Origin: Pardosa pseudoannulata
Taxonomy: Eukaryota; Arthropoda; Arachnida; Araneae; Lycosidae
Direction: 5' to 3'
Assembly (NCBI GenBank): GCA_032207245.1
Contig: CM063504.1
Location: 18,736,907 to 18,800,906, forward strand
Length of the DNA stretch: 64,000 nucleotides
Shown here: piece by piece, positions 1 to 14,089 of the stretch
How positions within the stretch are numbered: position 1 is the stretch's first letter
Layout: every line of letters starts with the position of its first letter
Notes under the pieces: generated by a model
The model's database searches: none
What the model was told of the DNA's origin: nothing
What the model saw: only the letters and a program-made list of their open reading frames with translations
Translations under genes and position numbers: made by a program

Positions 1-3000
1 ACGTATAATCGCTTTTTTTGTGAATGAATAACCTTTCTTAACACATTTTCTTAAAATAAAAATATATTAAATGAAGAAGAATCTACGAAAGCCATTTCAT
101 CTACGAAAACAAATACATTCTTTTGATTATAATATGATGAGAGATTTTCTGTTATGGAAAAGTATAAATTTCCCAAAAGGGAAGAAATAATATCTAGAGA
201 TTCATAACTAAATAATCATAAAAAGATTCGATTCATAACTCATGCCGAACTACTCTCATTCTTAACACAGCTAAGAATTTACATTTCATGATAAGCTCAC
301 CGCATCATAATCGCCCGCCCGAAAAAATTTTCTTAGATCATCTTTTAGAAGAGAATCTACAAATGTAATTTCTGTCAAATAATCTTGACAAAAGGGCCAT
401 TTCGGATGTAACTGATCATTCAGTACCGTTTTGAGAAGAACGAATATGAACAATAAAGCTATTAAAACCCCATATTAATCGGGGTCTAACATGATGTACG
501 GCAGGATATCGCAGTAATAACATATTGCCGAGAAAGGGGCTCTGAGAGATGCTGCGTTCTTGTACAGTAATGACGTAAACTGAACAATCGAGGAGGGCTT
601 TAAATCATGGCAGGGATCACGCCTATGAAGAAATATTCTTCACGATTCTGGCTCAGGGGCGGGGCAACTGCGATTTGGGAGAGTGAAAATTGAAAAAACG
701 AAGCAGCGTTTGCTTTAGAATCTGCGTTTGCGAAAGTGTAGATGTTGCTGATCATCAAAAGAACTCAAGGGCATGCATATATGCTTGGGAATGATATTTT
801 GCTGCTGGCTAGAATTTTCAAAATCAGAGTAACATTTGAGTCTTATCATCTTTTTTTTATTTATAGATCTCTTCATACTTGCTGTGAAATATATATAAGT
901 GCCGTTTCGCTTGTGCAATATGTGCTGGCTGAGTAACTCGTATTTCTTGGGAATTCTAGCATCATTCACCATTTCCTCACTATGTTCGAGGTTGCTTTCA
1001 ACAGTTGTGAAGTTATTATCGCTAAATAAATGAAGGAGGATACTTATACTTTCACAAATACAACTGATATATTTCTGACATATAGAAAGCTCATTTGAAG
1101 TTTTGTGTTAATATTCACAAAAGTCATTGATAATTAAAGAGTTAAACATTTTAAATACGCTTGTTTGTGCAATTCTTAAACTAAAATATATTTTCATTAT
1201 CTGTGTGTGTGTGGGGGGGTAAACAAAAGTTGGTTAACTTAATCACGAAAGCCAAATTTAATTTGCATAACACCTTACATAAGAAGTAAATAACAATAAT
1301 TTCGTTACTGGGTGCGTTATATATATTACCGGATTATCCTAGAATTACTCGTTACTTTATACTATGGCTGAAAGATGTTAAATATTTATTTCATTGAGTC
1401 TCAATGAAAGTCTCTACAAGGAAGATCTTATTGGAAAAGCGAGTATGATCTGAAATGAAGATCAACTATTTTTGTCACTTGCCTGCGTAAAAACACTGAT
1501 CATCTTGTATTTTCTGATATATTTATTTAAGATTCTAGATAGACCTTTAGGAAATAACTGGTCCTTGAACCATTTACAATGTGTACTGATTTCTTGAAAT
1601 CATGACATCATCATTAAAATATCGGAATTTTATACTGTATGATCAGTATAATCATAACAACTATTTTCTGCAATAAAACGTAACGCCAAAGACTTTAAAA
1701 AGCCTAATTTTCTATGTATACAGAAAGCACAAGTCATTAAAATTAGTCTATCTTACATTTTAAAATTTTTATAAAACCACGACGAAGAAAACAACGTTGA
1801 AAATCACAAGTTTTGTCATATAAAAAGAAGAATTCACCAATTATCAGTTATAAAAAGGAAAACTATCTCTAAATAAATAACTATTCCCATTCCATATAAG
1901 GAAATAACCTTATTTCTATCATTCCAAGGACCTTCTTATTTTCAACTGATGTAAATGTCTAAGAATAATTTTTTTCATGCATGTCATTATATTCGCTTGT
2001 ATTTAAAAGAGAGGATAAATTGCTAGAAAAACATAATTTGGAGTTATTTTCTTCGCTTTTCCTAACTTATAATATTCCTAAAGATGGAAAAATATATTTG
2101 AACACACTGCATAATTGGATTTCTCTACACAGTGCAAGAATTATTTGAAATATATGACCTATTAAACCCCTACATATGCCTGATTAAGATAAAAAAACTT
2201 TCGACAGGCTTGATTGACTCTATGAGCAAGTGGCAAGAATATTTGGAGGTAATTACTTTGAATTTAAGGAAAGGATGAATAATCAAGATATTAAGGAAAA
2301 ATAAATAAATTTTGGTTTATTGAAACACTTTTTTTTTTACTTCTGAAACTGATAAAAAAATTATAGCCGGAAGTATTGTGAATAAGGATATTGAAGTGCA
2401 TCGTTAAAGTTGAGTATTTCTAAAGAAAATATTTCCTGTTAAGATAATAACCTCATATTTCTGTGTTGCGTTTTCAAATAGTTTAAATTAGCAATTCTAG
2501 TTTTGGTAGGAGATATAAGTTCAAGAACTAAATAAAGCGTACTAGCATTCAAACAGATGTAACGATCTGTTATGAGAGTTAAAAGAGAACTGCGAGTTGA
2601 TTAGTTAATTTGCTATTCTCCAATGCAGCTAATCTTTTGAAGATAAATGTTCTGTCTTTGTCCTAAACGATTGAAATAACCCTCTGAACAATCTGGCTTT
2701 ACTTGGGGCATATATGTAATCTCTCTCCAGCTACAAGTCTTCCTTTATGAGAAGAGGAATGATTCTTCGTTAAACAAATGTCATTTGCATCTACCCATGC
2801 AAATGACTGCGACAGGGCTCGATTTTCCTGCACCAAGGATTAAATTTAATCTTTACTTTACTCCTGAGAAAAAAATTCATTATTTTTAACGCTTTATTTG
2901 TACTACATTGAATGATCACTAGACATTAATATATTACCCCATATACCTTATCCTAAACTATCAATTCGATATATATAGTTCCGTACCACTCTTTACACCT

Positions 3001-6000
3001 TGCATTTCATAACTACAATTGACATTTGCTGACATATTTCAAAGTTTATTCCTAACGGTTCGATACCTTTATCATAGGTTTACACAACTTTTTAACAAAG
3101 ATTTGCAAATATAATCAGTCTTAATGTGGCAAATTTTTACTTTTTATACTATGTTATGAAATATGTTGCATTGTAATTTTTATCTGGCTTTAATACATTT
3201 TGTAGACTTTTTAATGACAGTATCAAAACTCTTTTGTACTGACAAAGTAATTGGTGTGAGAAATGGGGAACTTCAAAACTCTTCCCATTGATAGGCTGAT
3301 ATCTAAATAGAGGGCTACGAAATCAGAACAAATTTCTCTTAGTGAGGAAAATTAAAATTGTAGAGATACTTCAAAGCTAAACTGAACTATAAAATATTCC
3401 AAGGAACCAACGCATCATAAGGGTTAAAGTTTATCTCGTGTTTGGATTTCTTAGAATTTTTTCCAAGTTTGTTTTCAATTTACATAGAAACATTCAACTG
3501 TAAGAGGGACTAACAGTTAGCATGCTGGAATTTCATCTCGTAATATCAGATAAGAATTGATAGAAGAACGAAAATAGCTGTACAGAAGATGTAGCTTTTT
3601 TAATGAATGTCTCGGCTCTCGGAAGGTAAATTCGGTATTTTTCAAGGAGTGCAAAATCAGTAGACATCAGAAAAAAAATATGATAAAAACTATAAAGATG
3701 CTTTAAGAGGAAGATAAACTTTTATTATGCCTTCGTTATTTTTACTAATAAAAATTTCCAGATTAATTAGACTTCGAAGACTTTTCCGGTTTTCACTATT
3801 AATGTGTATAAAATTTCAATGGAAAAATAGATTCAATCTTAGAACATCATAGAAGCCTAATAGTATATTTTGCTCAAGCAACTCCTTGTGTAAAGATGTA
3901 GCTTTTCAACGATAGGTAAGTTGAAAGAATTAAAAATGTAGCATTGATTTTTTTTCTTATAAGGATAATTAAAATTATAGAGATAATTTGAGGCTAGATT
4001 GAAATATTGTTTTTATACTGTCTTGGATCTCCGTACTAAACAAAAGTCACCATTATAATTAGATTTAAGATAACTTAATTTTCTTATTATTAGTAAATAT
4101 TAAAAATTCAAAGGTCTGTGGTCAATATTAAATTGGATTTTGCTATAGCTTTCCTGAGTGTGGGGTATGAGATTGACAAGCATGCCAAAATGCTCTAGTG
4201 TAGTCGATACAATGTGCAGAATAAGTCTATGAATCTGAGGCCAGGAGAATGTATAGAATCTATATTAAATCCTACTTTCTGATGATAACATGAATTGCAC
4301 AGATGATTTCTCATTAAGTTGGAAATTCACTCTGAAAACCTTTAGACCTTAAATAGGTGTTCTTTCTCCTCATATTCAAATCTCATGGGAAAATGAAAAT
4401 TTTGGAACTACAAATTGCACCGATAAATAAAAAATACAATTCAAACCAAACTAGATCTTTGAGTTATAGTATCATTATTACTGATCATGATTTGTTACTT
4501 TCATTTAATCTCTGTGTTGTGTAGTCGTCTAACAATTTGTGGGCTTACGTACCACGCCAAAGGTTAGATGTTTAAATTCTCCTCTTTGGCGGGAAGTCAG
4601 TTTTAGGAATATAAACTATAACAATATGAATTTGCATAGCCATTATTCTATGTTGATCGCTTAAATGAGACAATTGTTCCATCCTTATGATATACCTTTA
4701 CAATTTTACAATATTCTAATGAAAAGAAATCAAAAGAGATAAAAGTATGAAGAAAATATAAATTATAGTATATAAAGACAGTTTAATCGTTATTATATAG
4801 TTTCATGTTGTTGGTTATAACTATAAAGCAGTTGAAAAGGAAACAAAATGATTAATGAATGAAACAAATTCTAGTGAATGATATTATTTTCTTTAAATCC
4901 ACTTGAATAGCTAGCATCAAAGAAATCTCAAAACTTAGCATTTTCAATGGATCCACCATAAACAAGTCTATGAAAATTTTCCTTCGCCACATCCCTGTGA
5001 CTGCCGCATAACCCATTTGCTTTATAATCGTCTTTCACTATTGATCTCGGAAAAGCCATTATCTTAAGAAAAAAAGAGTATTTAAAACGTTTAGACTTTG
5101 AATATGCTAGTTAGTTAACGACAGGCCAGCAATTAGTCATGCAAGACGCGGCAGGTACATAATTTAACACCTATTCCGAAAAGGGGTGGCAAGCACGATA
5201 ACCAATCAGGGTCTGGGAGAGTCCATAAATTTCACCACCTTTGACAAGGAGAGAAATTTCATTTTTCATTGTTTAGCGCTTCTCTTAAAATATCTTGAAA
5301 GAACAATTAGGCAGTGTATTAATGACAATTCATCATAAAGCTTCCACAATAAGAGAGGGATGGTAGGGATTTGACCTTCTCTTCCCCCCTCTCCCAGTGT
5401 TTTTTTTTTTTTTAAGGAGAAGTCGTTAAGTTTGGATGTCAGTATCCTCAAAGAAAAGCGTGCCGAGACATGAGTTATGAGCGGTTGTTCTTTGTGAGAA
5501 AAATTCTACAACACTATTGAAAACTTTTTTTTTCTCCTACTTTAGTTCCAGAACTGCTAAGACCACGTGCCAAAGAATTTACTAGTGAATTAGGTCTTTT
5601 ATATATAAATTTTTTATTTTAATATCCATTCATTGAGAGTTTCTATTGTAGTTTATCCCGGAGAAAATTATGGAAGGTAAAATTGGTTTCTCGTTATTAA
5701 TGCTTTTCGACGTATTTATGAATAGCTGCATAGAGTCGTGTGCTTGGGAGGAAGAGTTAATTTTCATACACTACTTCCTGGGGTTGAATGCGCCGTAATC
5801 GTTGCATGATGCAACGAGATGCAATTAGAACCATAAAAGTAAAACTAACCCAGCGCCTAGTAGTTGGCCTTATAGGTTTTCAAAAATAAGTATTGATAAA
5901 TAGAATATTTTCAAAAAATTATTAGACACAGTTTTTTCTCTAATTGGAATTTATAGATTGAAATATAACTTATATTGCAAAACTAAAAATAAAATAGAAA

Positions 6001-6350
6001 TCCTTGAATTTTTTTCAAAATAATCTCTTTTAGCAATATTCATGTATCTAATAAAACTTCAAAGTATATGGCAGGCAAATAAAGACACAGAATAAATTCA
6101 AACACCTTTCAAAATTAAAATACTTTAATAGTCTTTGATAGATATTAAATGTAGAGTAATGTAGAGTTGTAAAACATCTTTGGTGTGGTTTGATTTGAAA
6201 ACTAAGTGTATCATAATTTATTTTAAAACGAAACGAGTATTTATTCATTCTAAATGAATGAAAATAAAATAATATAGACGTGTACAGCTTACCAGATTCT
6301 ACAAATACTCTTAAAGCTACATAACTAACATATTATCCACCGATTAAAAA
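1..6350. other. AT-rich non-coding stretch, no gene seen
   Basis: No convincing coding exon was found on either strand; the few open frames of 60-85 codons have no recognisable family and low-complexity composition. Two sub-regions stand out by higher complexity and GC: about 480-720 and about 2560-2850. They look like the compact unique islands that often prove to be conserved non-coding elements, but conservation cannot be judged from one sequence. The second holds the octamer palindrome listed separately. Confidence 0.6.
2780..2807. promoter_or_regulatory. Inverted pair of octamer (POU-type) motifs
   Basis: An 11-bp perfect inverted repeat, GTCATTTGCAT then ATGCAAATGAC, is separated by six bases. 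Each arm contains the octamer ATGCAAAT (one per strand), the classical binding site of POU-homeodomain (Oct) factors. It lies in a locally complex, less AT-skewed stretch with TTAGTTAATTTG and similar homeodomain-like words nearby. A role as an enhancer is inference; a chance hairpin or TE remnant is the alternative. Confidence 0.3.
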
Positions 6351-6359
6351 ATTGCAACA

Positions 6360-6985
6360 AGACTAGTTGTACAATCATAAAACTTGCATACACCGCATTT
6401 AGAAGTTGAGAATGCATTCCCGTTGAAAAGTGGAGAGGGTTCAGAACGAGCTCAACGGCTTGATATTTGTCCAACATTCTTCTAGTACAAAGGTTCTCAT
6501 ACGTGTTGTACTTGTTGTTTTATGATTGTACTAGTTGTACAATCATAAAACTTGCATACACCGCAGTTAGAAATTGAGAATGCATTCTCGTCGAAAAGTG
6601 GAGATGGTTCAGAACGAAATCAACAGCTTAGTATTTGTCTCTTGTAGTGCAAAGGTTCTCATACTGTTGTACTAATTGTACAATCATAAAACTTGTATAC
6701 ACCGCAGTTAGAACTTGAAAATGCATTCCCGTTGAAAGTGAAGAGGGTTCAGAACGAACTCAACAGCTTGGTATTTATACAACACTCTTGTAGTGTAAAG
6801 GTTCTCATACTGTTGTACTAATTGTACAATCGTAAAACTTGTATGCACCGCAGTTAGAAGTTGCAGGAATGCATTCTCAGAAGAATGCATTCTCATTGAA
6901 AAGTGGAGACTGTTTAGAACGAACTCAACAGCTTGGTATTTGCCCAACACTTTTCTAGTACAAAGGTTCTCAAACTGAGGACCAC
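6360..6985. repeat. Tandem repeat, about four monomers of roughly 140-166 bp
   Basis: The block with ACAATCATAAAACTTG, then CACCGCAGTTAGAA, GAATGCATTC, a run with AAAAGTGGAGA, GAACGAACTCAACAG and AAAGGTTCTCA recurs with anchors near 6373, 6539, 6680 and 6828, so spacing is about 166, 141 and 148. On the minus strand the last monomers read open from 7055 to 6708 (115 codons) with a hydrophobic start and a repeated peptide, but the frame is set by the repeat and no family is recognised, so it is probably not a gene. The outer end on the minus strand (6965-6987) reads CAGTGGTCCTCAG, resembling hAT transposon termini. Confidence 0.75.
6517..6551. repeat. Hairpin with 15-bp perfect arms inside the tandem repeat
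   Basis: GTTTTATGATTGTAC at 6517-6531 is the exact reverse complement of GTACAATCATAAAAC at 6537-6551, with a five-base spacer. It sits at the junction between the first and second monomers of the tandem block and could mark a recombination or insertion joint. Confidence 0.8.
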
Positions 6986-6989
6986 TGAA

Positions 6990-9640
6990 TCCTGGTTTGC
7001 TCCGAACGTATGCCAGGGGTAACAAGGCAGTAATCATGAATAATGAAAATTTCATTGAGACAATTTGATTTTTAAGCTGTAAGAAATATTTATTTTATTG
7101 CAAAGAACAGTTAAAAATGAGTTCCAAAGAACACCGCTTTACCCTTAGGTCATCTTTTGTCCCTATAGCTATAGGATCTATTGGTTTATCTAGCATGTAC
7201 TTCACTAGTCCCAGATTAATGTAAGAGTCTACTTATTTACATTGGGCAAAGCTGAATTTTAACTTAGCACGATAACAATTATGATTTATGGGGTTATAAC
7301 AAAATCTTTAAGACTCACTGATTTGTATATACCCAATGAAGTGCTTTTAACCCTTTCACATGCAGTGGCTGCGCAGTGAAACTGCACGTGGAATCATATT
7401 TTTCTCTGCTTTTTAAAGACCTAAATATAAATTTTTTTATACTTTCTATGATTTAAAGCTTTAAAATAACAACAGGTGGTAAGGCTACACTTAAAAGCTT
7501 TTTCTTCATTGAAATGTAGTCTTTAAACTTGCTTTGGATGGGATTCGATTATCGCACGTATGACCCCAAATAAAAGTACTTACTGAAATAAATCTTATAA
7601 ATTGTTTAGCTATATAATTCTTAAGTTGTTTTAATCATATTTATTAATCGTTTTCTTAAAATAAGCAAAATTTTAAAAGCGTAATTTTCACACAGTACAA
7701 CGGAACTGATTTCGGTATTAAACCCTCCTCCACCTTTCCCTTTCACACGAAGAATGTAGAACTTTTTTCATCAATTTTATATTTATAAGATTCATAGATA
7801 GCATTCATAAATGAGTTTCATTAAATTCCAAAGAATTTTTAATCGTGCTCCTTAAAGAGTCAAATTCATATTAGAGCATGATTGGGTACACCTGAATTTC
7901 AATCCCTACCTAACTATGATAACCACTGAGTAATCTTGGATTATAACATTTACGAAATGCTTAGCGACCACAGAACTAAGCCGAGCTAACCACTGCAATT
8001 TCTGTGGTTATAACGGTAAAACGTGTCACTCCAACATTAAATAAATTCTTTAGTTTCCCAAAAATAGTACGAAATAACAAACCTGCAAACTAATATACGT
8101 AAATTTGAAAGTTATTTATCCAGCGTACATGTATAGATTAGTTTAACCTGAAAGATTTCTAGAGCACCACAAACGAGCTTTTGCAGTATCATCAGTTGAC
8201 AGGTCGCTTATCCAAGAACAAAACACGTTTACGTGGAGCAATTATAAGTGCCATCAATCATGTGCATGGCATGTTGGCATAAAACAAAAGGTATTCAGGA
8301 TTAACGACTATCATATAACAGTAAATTTCATTCTTATCTAGTACATGCTTCGTCCGTTCGGATTTGCAAGAAAAATACGTGAGCAATTAAACAAGTAATG
8401 AAGATGGATTAGAACATACAGTTCTTACTTGATGTATCAATTTAGATATCTGCTAAACACGAAAAGGACAAGCTAATGGCATTACCTTTTGGAATTGCTT
8501 CGATATCACGATGCTTCATATAAATTTGAGAAAGCATTCTGATTTTGAAAGTTTTTCTTTTAGCTTATCCCAATGACTCATAATTACAGTTATTAGTCCA
8601 CCACCCGTAATTACCCCATTAACTAATACCGAGGAGGAACACAACAGGGCCATTAGACATTAAGTGTTGTCTCTGATCTCGTGCGTTCCCTCATTTTTCA
8701 CTCATAGCACGCTTTCTGTAAGAAAAAGAATGCGGCGATTCCAAACTTAGCCTCTAAAGACATGATGATTTTTTGGGTGGCACTGGAAATTGAAAGACAC
8801 TTCAATTAATGGGATTTCGAAGAGTTATTTACTTTAATAACATAATCGTTTATTTGTTTTTGGAGTGGAGGAATACCATTGAATATATCCGTTATGGCAT
8901 TATCTGAACTTTTAGTTTATGATACATTTAACTACGTACTTAAAAGTGATTTTTTTTTCATAATATGTTTAATGATTGCAATCCTATTATTTATGAAACA
9001 AATTCAGCATAAAAAAATAAATAGCTTTTATAGTTTATATACTTGTTTTCCTATCTATAAAAGACTACATAAATACATCTGTATTTGTTATAAGCTTATA
9101 ATTTAAGAGTTAATGTTACATATTTCAGAAAATAAACTGCCTCTCTATCATTCTATAGAAAACAAAAAATTTGTAAGTTATTTAATCCTATTATTTCTTA
9201 AAAAATAATCAGCATCATAAAAAATAAATAGTTCTTATATTTTATATTCTTGTTATTTATACATTTAGAAGAAAACATGAATATGTTTATATTTCTTTTA
9301 AAGTTTGTAATTTTTTAATACTTAATGTTGCGTATTTGAGAAAATAAACTACCACCATATTTTTCAATAGAATGAACTGACAAAAAATTCTCTTCAATTT
9401 AAATTAAACATTAAAACAATATCGCAATAACTAAAACTGTGTTTCACTTACTTAATCTGAATTGGAACATTTTTAAATTTTGGAAAGAATTAAAATGTTA
9501 TACCACTTTAAATTTGTCCTATATTACTGAGCGATAAGCAAGCAAATTTAATACTTTATTTTTATTATTATGATAATCATAAGTAAAAGAGATATATCTT
9601 TACCTAGGAAATGTAGTACAATTATAAAATATGTATTCCC
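6990..9640. other. AT-rich non-coding stretch, no gene seen
   Basis: No coding exon is supported. Near 7347 TTAACCCTTTCACATGCAG resembles the end of a TTAA-type (piggyBac-like) element, but I could not find a matching second end. About 8560-8720 is a compact island rich in TAATTA/ATTA words and with balanced base use, a possible conserved non-coding element. Confidence 0.5.
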
Positions 9641-9642
9641 CT

Positions 9643-9786
<144 letters not shown>

Positions 9787-10122
9787 AATGAAAGATGAGA
9801 AATTTTTGTCTCAAGGGAGGGGGAGTCTCTCTTGACTCCCATGCAGTTGAACAGTCAGGATTAAAGCATTGCGGAACAAAAACAATTTTCGATAAGAGGT
9901 TTATTTAGGCAACCTCTCTCACGGACCGCAGTCCTCAAATCATGCACATCTCAGTTAAATAATTGTCTCGGGCAACCAGTCAGACGTTTCAATTGCCAGT
10001 CACATGAAGGAAGCGGATTGCATAGTTAAAGCGTCAAGCTATTTTAAAGTACTTATGCAACAGAAATCTTGGCGGTTCGAATTCACCAAATTAATAGGAA
10101 AAACAAAGATATACACCCAGGT

Positions 10123-10124
<2 letters not shown>

Positions 10125-10208
<84 letters not shown>
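10125..10208. repeat. Compound microsatellite (TA)n(TG)n
   Basis: About 43 bp of TA followed by about 40 bp of TG, the same TA-then-TG order as the microsatellite 400 bp upstream. Confidence 0.97.
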
Positions 10209-10944
<736 letters not shown>

Positions 10945-12565
10945 CAGTTTTCTAACTTGTAAGTGAGAATGTAATCTGGGCCCATATTTCTTTCCCGGGC
11001 AAAATCTACTGCAGCAGAAAGTTTTCAAAATGTTATATATCAATGCTGTCGCACATGACTGGTTAATGATTCGCATTAGAAAGGTGAAATTTTGTATTAC
11101 GAAAGCGAGTAACATTATGTTGTGCACCTTCCTGTTACAATCCTCCTTCAAGGACACGCCTCATTTAGGTGTGTGAGGGTTTCATGCATTCAAGGTACCC
11201 GAATAATCTTCTGTGTTCTGTCTGGTAATCTCGAGCTTACCTTGGTATCATTTGCTCCTTACCGTGTTGTACAAAATGAAGTCGGACCATGACGGTCCTT
11301 TCGCAGGTCTACAGCAGATAAGTAGCTGGCTTTTTGGTCTGCAGTGGGAATGGTATGAACAAATAAAAATTAGTTTCCTTAGAATTACAATCCGCATATT
11401 ATATAACAAAAAATTTACACGGTTGATAATGTAGCAAAAAATGCCAGTACTTGATATCTACTTATTGTTAAATTAAAATATTTACTTGTTTTCTGATATA
11501 GTTCTTAATTATAATATAATTATTATTATTGTTTAATTCATAAGGTATATTTTTTACGTTATCAAAAGGTAATATTTTAGCAGTTGTGTAACTGTCGACT
11601 TTATTAAAGAATTGGAGAATTGTATCTTATATTCAAATAAAATAAGTTTAAATGAAATGCAGCAAAAAAATATGTAAAATTTAATACACGTATAATCCAT
11701 ACATGTGGTGTCAACAACAGGTTTTTTTTTATTTATAGGGAAGAACAGCAAAGAAAGTATTCCCCTACGAGTTTTTTTTACGATATAGTAAACTCTAATG
11801 TATGGAACGTTCTTAATGTGTAAGGAGTGCATTCGAGCATACCTATCTGCAAAACGCTGTAACGGAAAATGATCTCATAGAGCGACCAACAGAAGGTAAT
11901 CGTGACGTTGTCTACAAATGTCAGGTTATGATAACCGACGTCTAGAAAGATCTGATAACCAACGGAAGCTAGGGAATTCCTGCGCATGGGTGACTGCTTC
12001 TCTCTTTCATCGCTTTCATCGTTGGCTAAGTTTGGGGAGAAATAAAGGAAAAGAAAAAAGTTTTTCCCCAATTTACAGAAATATTAAGTGGTCATAGGAA
12101 GTTTAATGTGCTGAAAAATAAACTGTAATTAACATTTTCAGCTGTTCTCGAAACAATAATTAAAAATTATTTACAATTAGTTTTTTTGCTACTTAAATGA
12201 TTGAGATGTCTAATTTTCTTGGAAAAATTTAACGTATTTATAATTCGAAATGTCATTACTTAATTGGTTTTTTATTTAAAGACACAAGTGGCATTGATTT
12301 CCAATTCTTAAATTTTCAATTTTTAACTATATTTTTAGTACGAGAGTATATAATGTTATTACATGTAGCATTTAAGGCACATAAATCTATTAGAAAAAAA
12401 CATTTTATTAATTTACAAGATTATTAGATAAAATTTGAGTCGTCTAACAATATTCTTTAAAAATATTTCTAGTGCCCTGTATACTAACTGATTCCTTTAA
12501 TTTTATCTTTAGAATTTATGCAGAAACAAAACTCGGTATCGATTTTCAAACAAGAAAATTACTCA
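10945..12565. other. Non-coding stretch, no gene seen
   Basis: 11160-11360 and 11780-12070 are less AT-skewed than their surroundings; the latter carries a 97-codon minus-strand open frame with no recognisable domain. I see no splice-bounded exon or repeat identity in either. Confidence 0.4.
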
Positions 12566-12567
12566 AA

Positions 12568-13022
12568 ATTATACGACTTGACTAAAGAATTGGGTTCCCC
12601 CGCCAACTTGGCGTTAATGGTTTAAGTATGGTCGCCTAACATTTTTTCCTGATTTCACCATGTCAAAACAATCTGTATCTATATTATAATTTATATGATA
12701 TTTGCATTCAACTCTTCTTATGTATCTCTTTCGTTATATATTAAAAGTGCGCAATGCTGAAAATAATTAAATATAACAAACCATTAATGGTTCACTATGT
12801 CTGATTTTTAATAATTTTGCCCAGTTTTCAAGTCGTTTTCTTTAATTAAGTAAAAGTATATAATTATATTACGATTGTGAACTGTGCAGTAATTAGAGTC
12901 GCCAGAAAAGGCAAGAAATAGAATGTTTGGATGAATTACCTTTGTGTTTTAGTAAATATTGCCAATATTTTCTCCAAATTTGCCAAGGGAAACCCAATTC
13001 TTAAATAGTCCCAATTATATAA
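12568..13022 (+). mobile_element. Non-autonomous Merlin-like element (MITE)
   Basis: Both ends match the element at 59688-61172: left AGAATTGGGTTCCC, then CCAACTTGGCG; right GCCAAGGGAAACCCAATTCT. The two ends are inverted repeats of each other and the similarity continues outward for roughly 15-20 bases. Internal blocks (ACAATCTGTATCTATATTAT; the segment with GCCAGAAAAGGCAAGAAAT) are shared with the parent, but the transposase region is absent, so this is a deletion derivative of about 450 bp. Target-site duplication not resolved. Confidence 0.75.
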
Positions 13023-13509
13023 TATTTTACTATTTGTTTTCGCAATTTAATCCTCTGTAACTCCAGTTTAAGGACATACACGTTAATACAGATCTCCAAA
13101 ATTTTGAATAAGAAACACATAAGACAAATACACTTGTAACATCTTTGTAAGATGAAATCAAAAGTTCAAAAATTTAATCCAGAAATTCAAATCAAAAGGT
13201 TTCAAGAAGTCATTAGGAGAGCAAGACAAAAATAAACAAACTATTTTTTAATGATTCAAGATATTTATTACTGCTAGATTCAAGTTATTTTTCATGCAAC
13301 AGTTAAATAACTTTCTCTTTAGCAACGCTGCAAGTCGCGCTCACTAGAGGCGCTACGGTCCACAAAAACTTCTGCAAACAATCCTACTGTTACTAATTCA
13401 ATACAAAAATCGTCAAACTGGTAAAAATTATTTTATAAGTTTAAAATAAGAATGTATGACAAAAAAAAACTTGCTTAAAAACATTGTCTTAAAAAAAGCA
13501 ATAAAATAC
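13023..13509. other. AT-rich non-coding stretch
   Basis: No gene or well-bounded repeat recognised. A short GC-richer patch near 13330 (CGCTCACTAGAGGCGCTAC) may be an old repeat fragment. Confidence 0.4.
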
Positions 13510-13511
13510 TA

Positions 13512-14089
13512 GGATTGTGGCATAAGTCATGGCAACTATTTTTTTTTTCTTGTAGATATGTGAATAAATCACAAACATATATATGTTGGGTGCAAGTTCT
13601 GCAGACATAGTGTGTTTGCAGGACAGCAAATAGTTTTGTGATAGCTGATTGTAGCACAGTGACAGCTGTGAAATCACTCAGTTAGTGAGTACCGTGTGAA
13701 ATGGAATTAACCCGTGTTGAGCAACACTCTTACATCAAAATAGCCGTTCTCCTATTGAGAAATGCGATGGAATGTCATCATGAATTGGTGGGATTTATTG
13801 GGAAGTCACAGTGGCAGGGTACAAATTTGAGGGTCTTAAGGCCCAGGTTTGTCATTTTAGCTTTATGTGTACTGTGCTGTCATTATTTTGCACCGTGAAG
13901 GCCATAATGCTCTGTATACTACCATAATAAATTAGTGCTTTACGATATTTTAGTGCTATTCATTGTTCTAACATGTAGTTAGCACCTTGTTCTTTCTTCT
14001 GTATATGTCAACTATTTTTCGTTTTACCAACAGGATTGGTATCTTCAAGAAAAAAAAAATAGTTTCCATGACTTTTGCCACAACCCTCG
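13512..14089 (+). mobile_element. Internally deleted mariner-like element with TA target site
   Basis: The left end (13512-13558; GATTGTGGCATAAGTCATGG, then AACTATTTTTT) is the inverted repeat of the right end (14043-14089; CATGACTTTTGCCACAACC...). TA dinucleotides flank both ends (13510-13511 and 14090-14091), the hallmark target duplication of Tc1/mariner transposons. At 578 bp it is far below the roughly 1.3 kb of an intact mariner, and only the start of a transposase remains. The right end plus flank was later duplicated in tandem (see 14041-14420). Confidence 0.8.
13701..13898 (+). pseudogene. Mariner transposase, N-terminal fragment
   Basis: The frame opens MELTRVEQHSYIKIAVLLL and continues RNAMECHHELVG, the pattern of the N-terminal helix-turn-helix region of mariner transposases, which binds the terminal inverted repeat. 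Similarity ends after about 31 residues; the remaining 34 codons to the stop are not recognisable as transposase, and the DD34D catalytic core is missing. It sits between two mariner-type inverted repeats flanked by TA, which supports the call independently. It must be non-functional as a transposase. The ATG follows the left repeat by about 140 bp, a usual spacing for the family. The remaining open frame is probably just what an internal deletion left. Confidence 0.7.

Noticed and set aside
11778..12071. 97-codon minus-strand frame
   Set aside because: No family, no exon signals, and composition like the surroundings at its ends.
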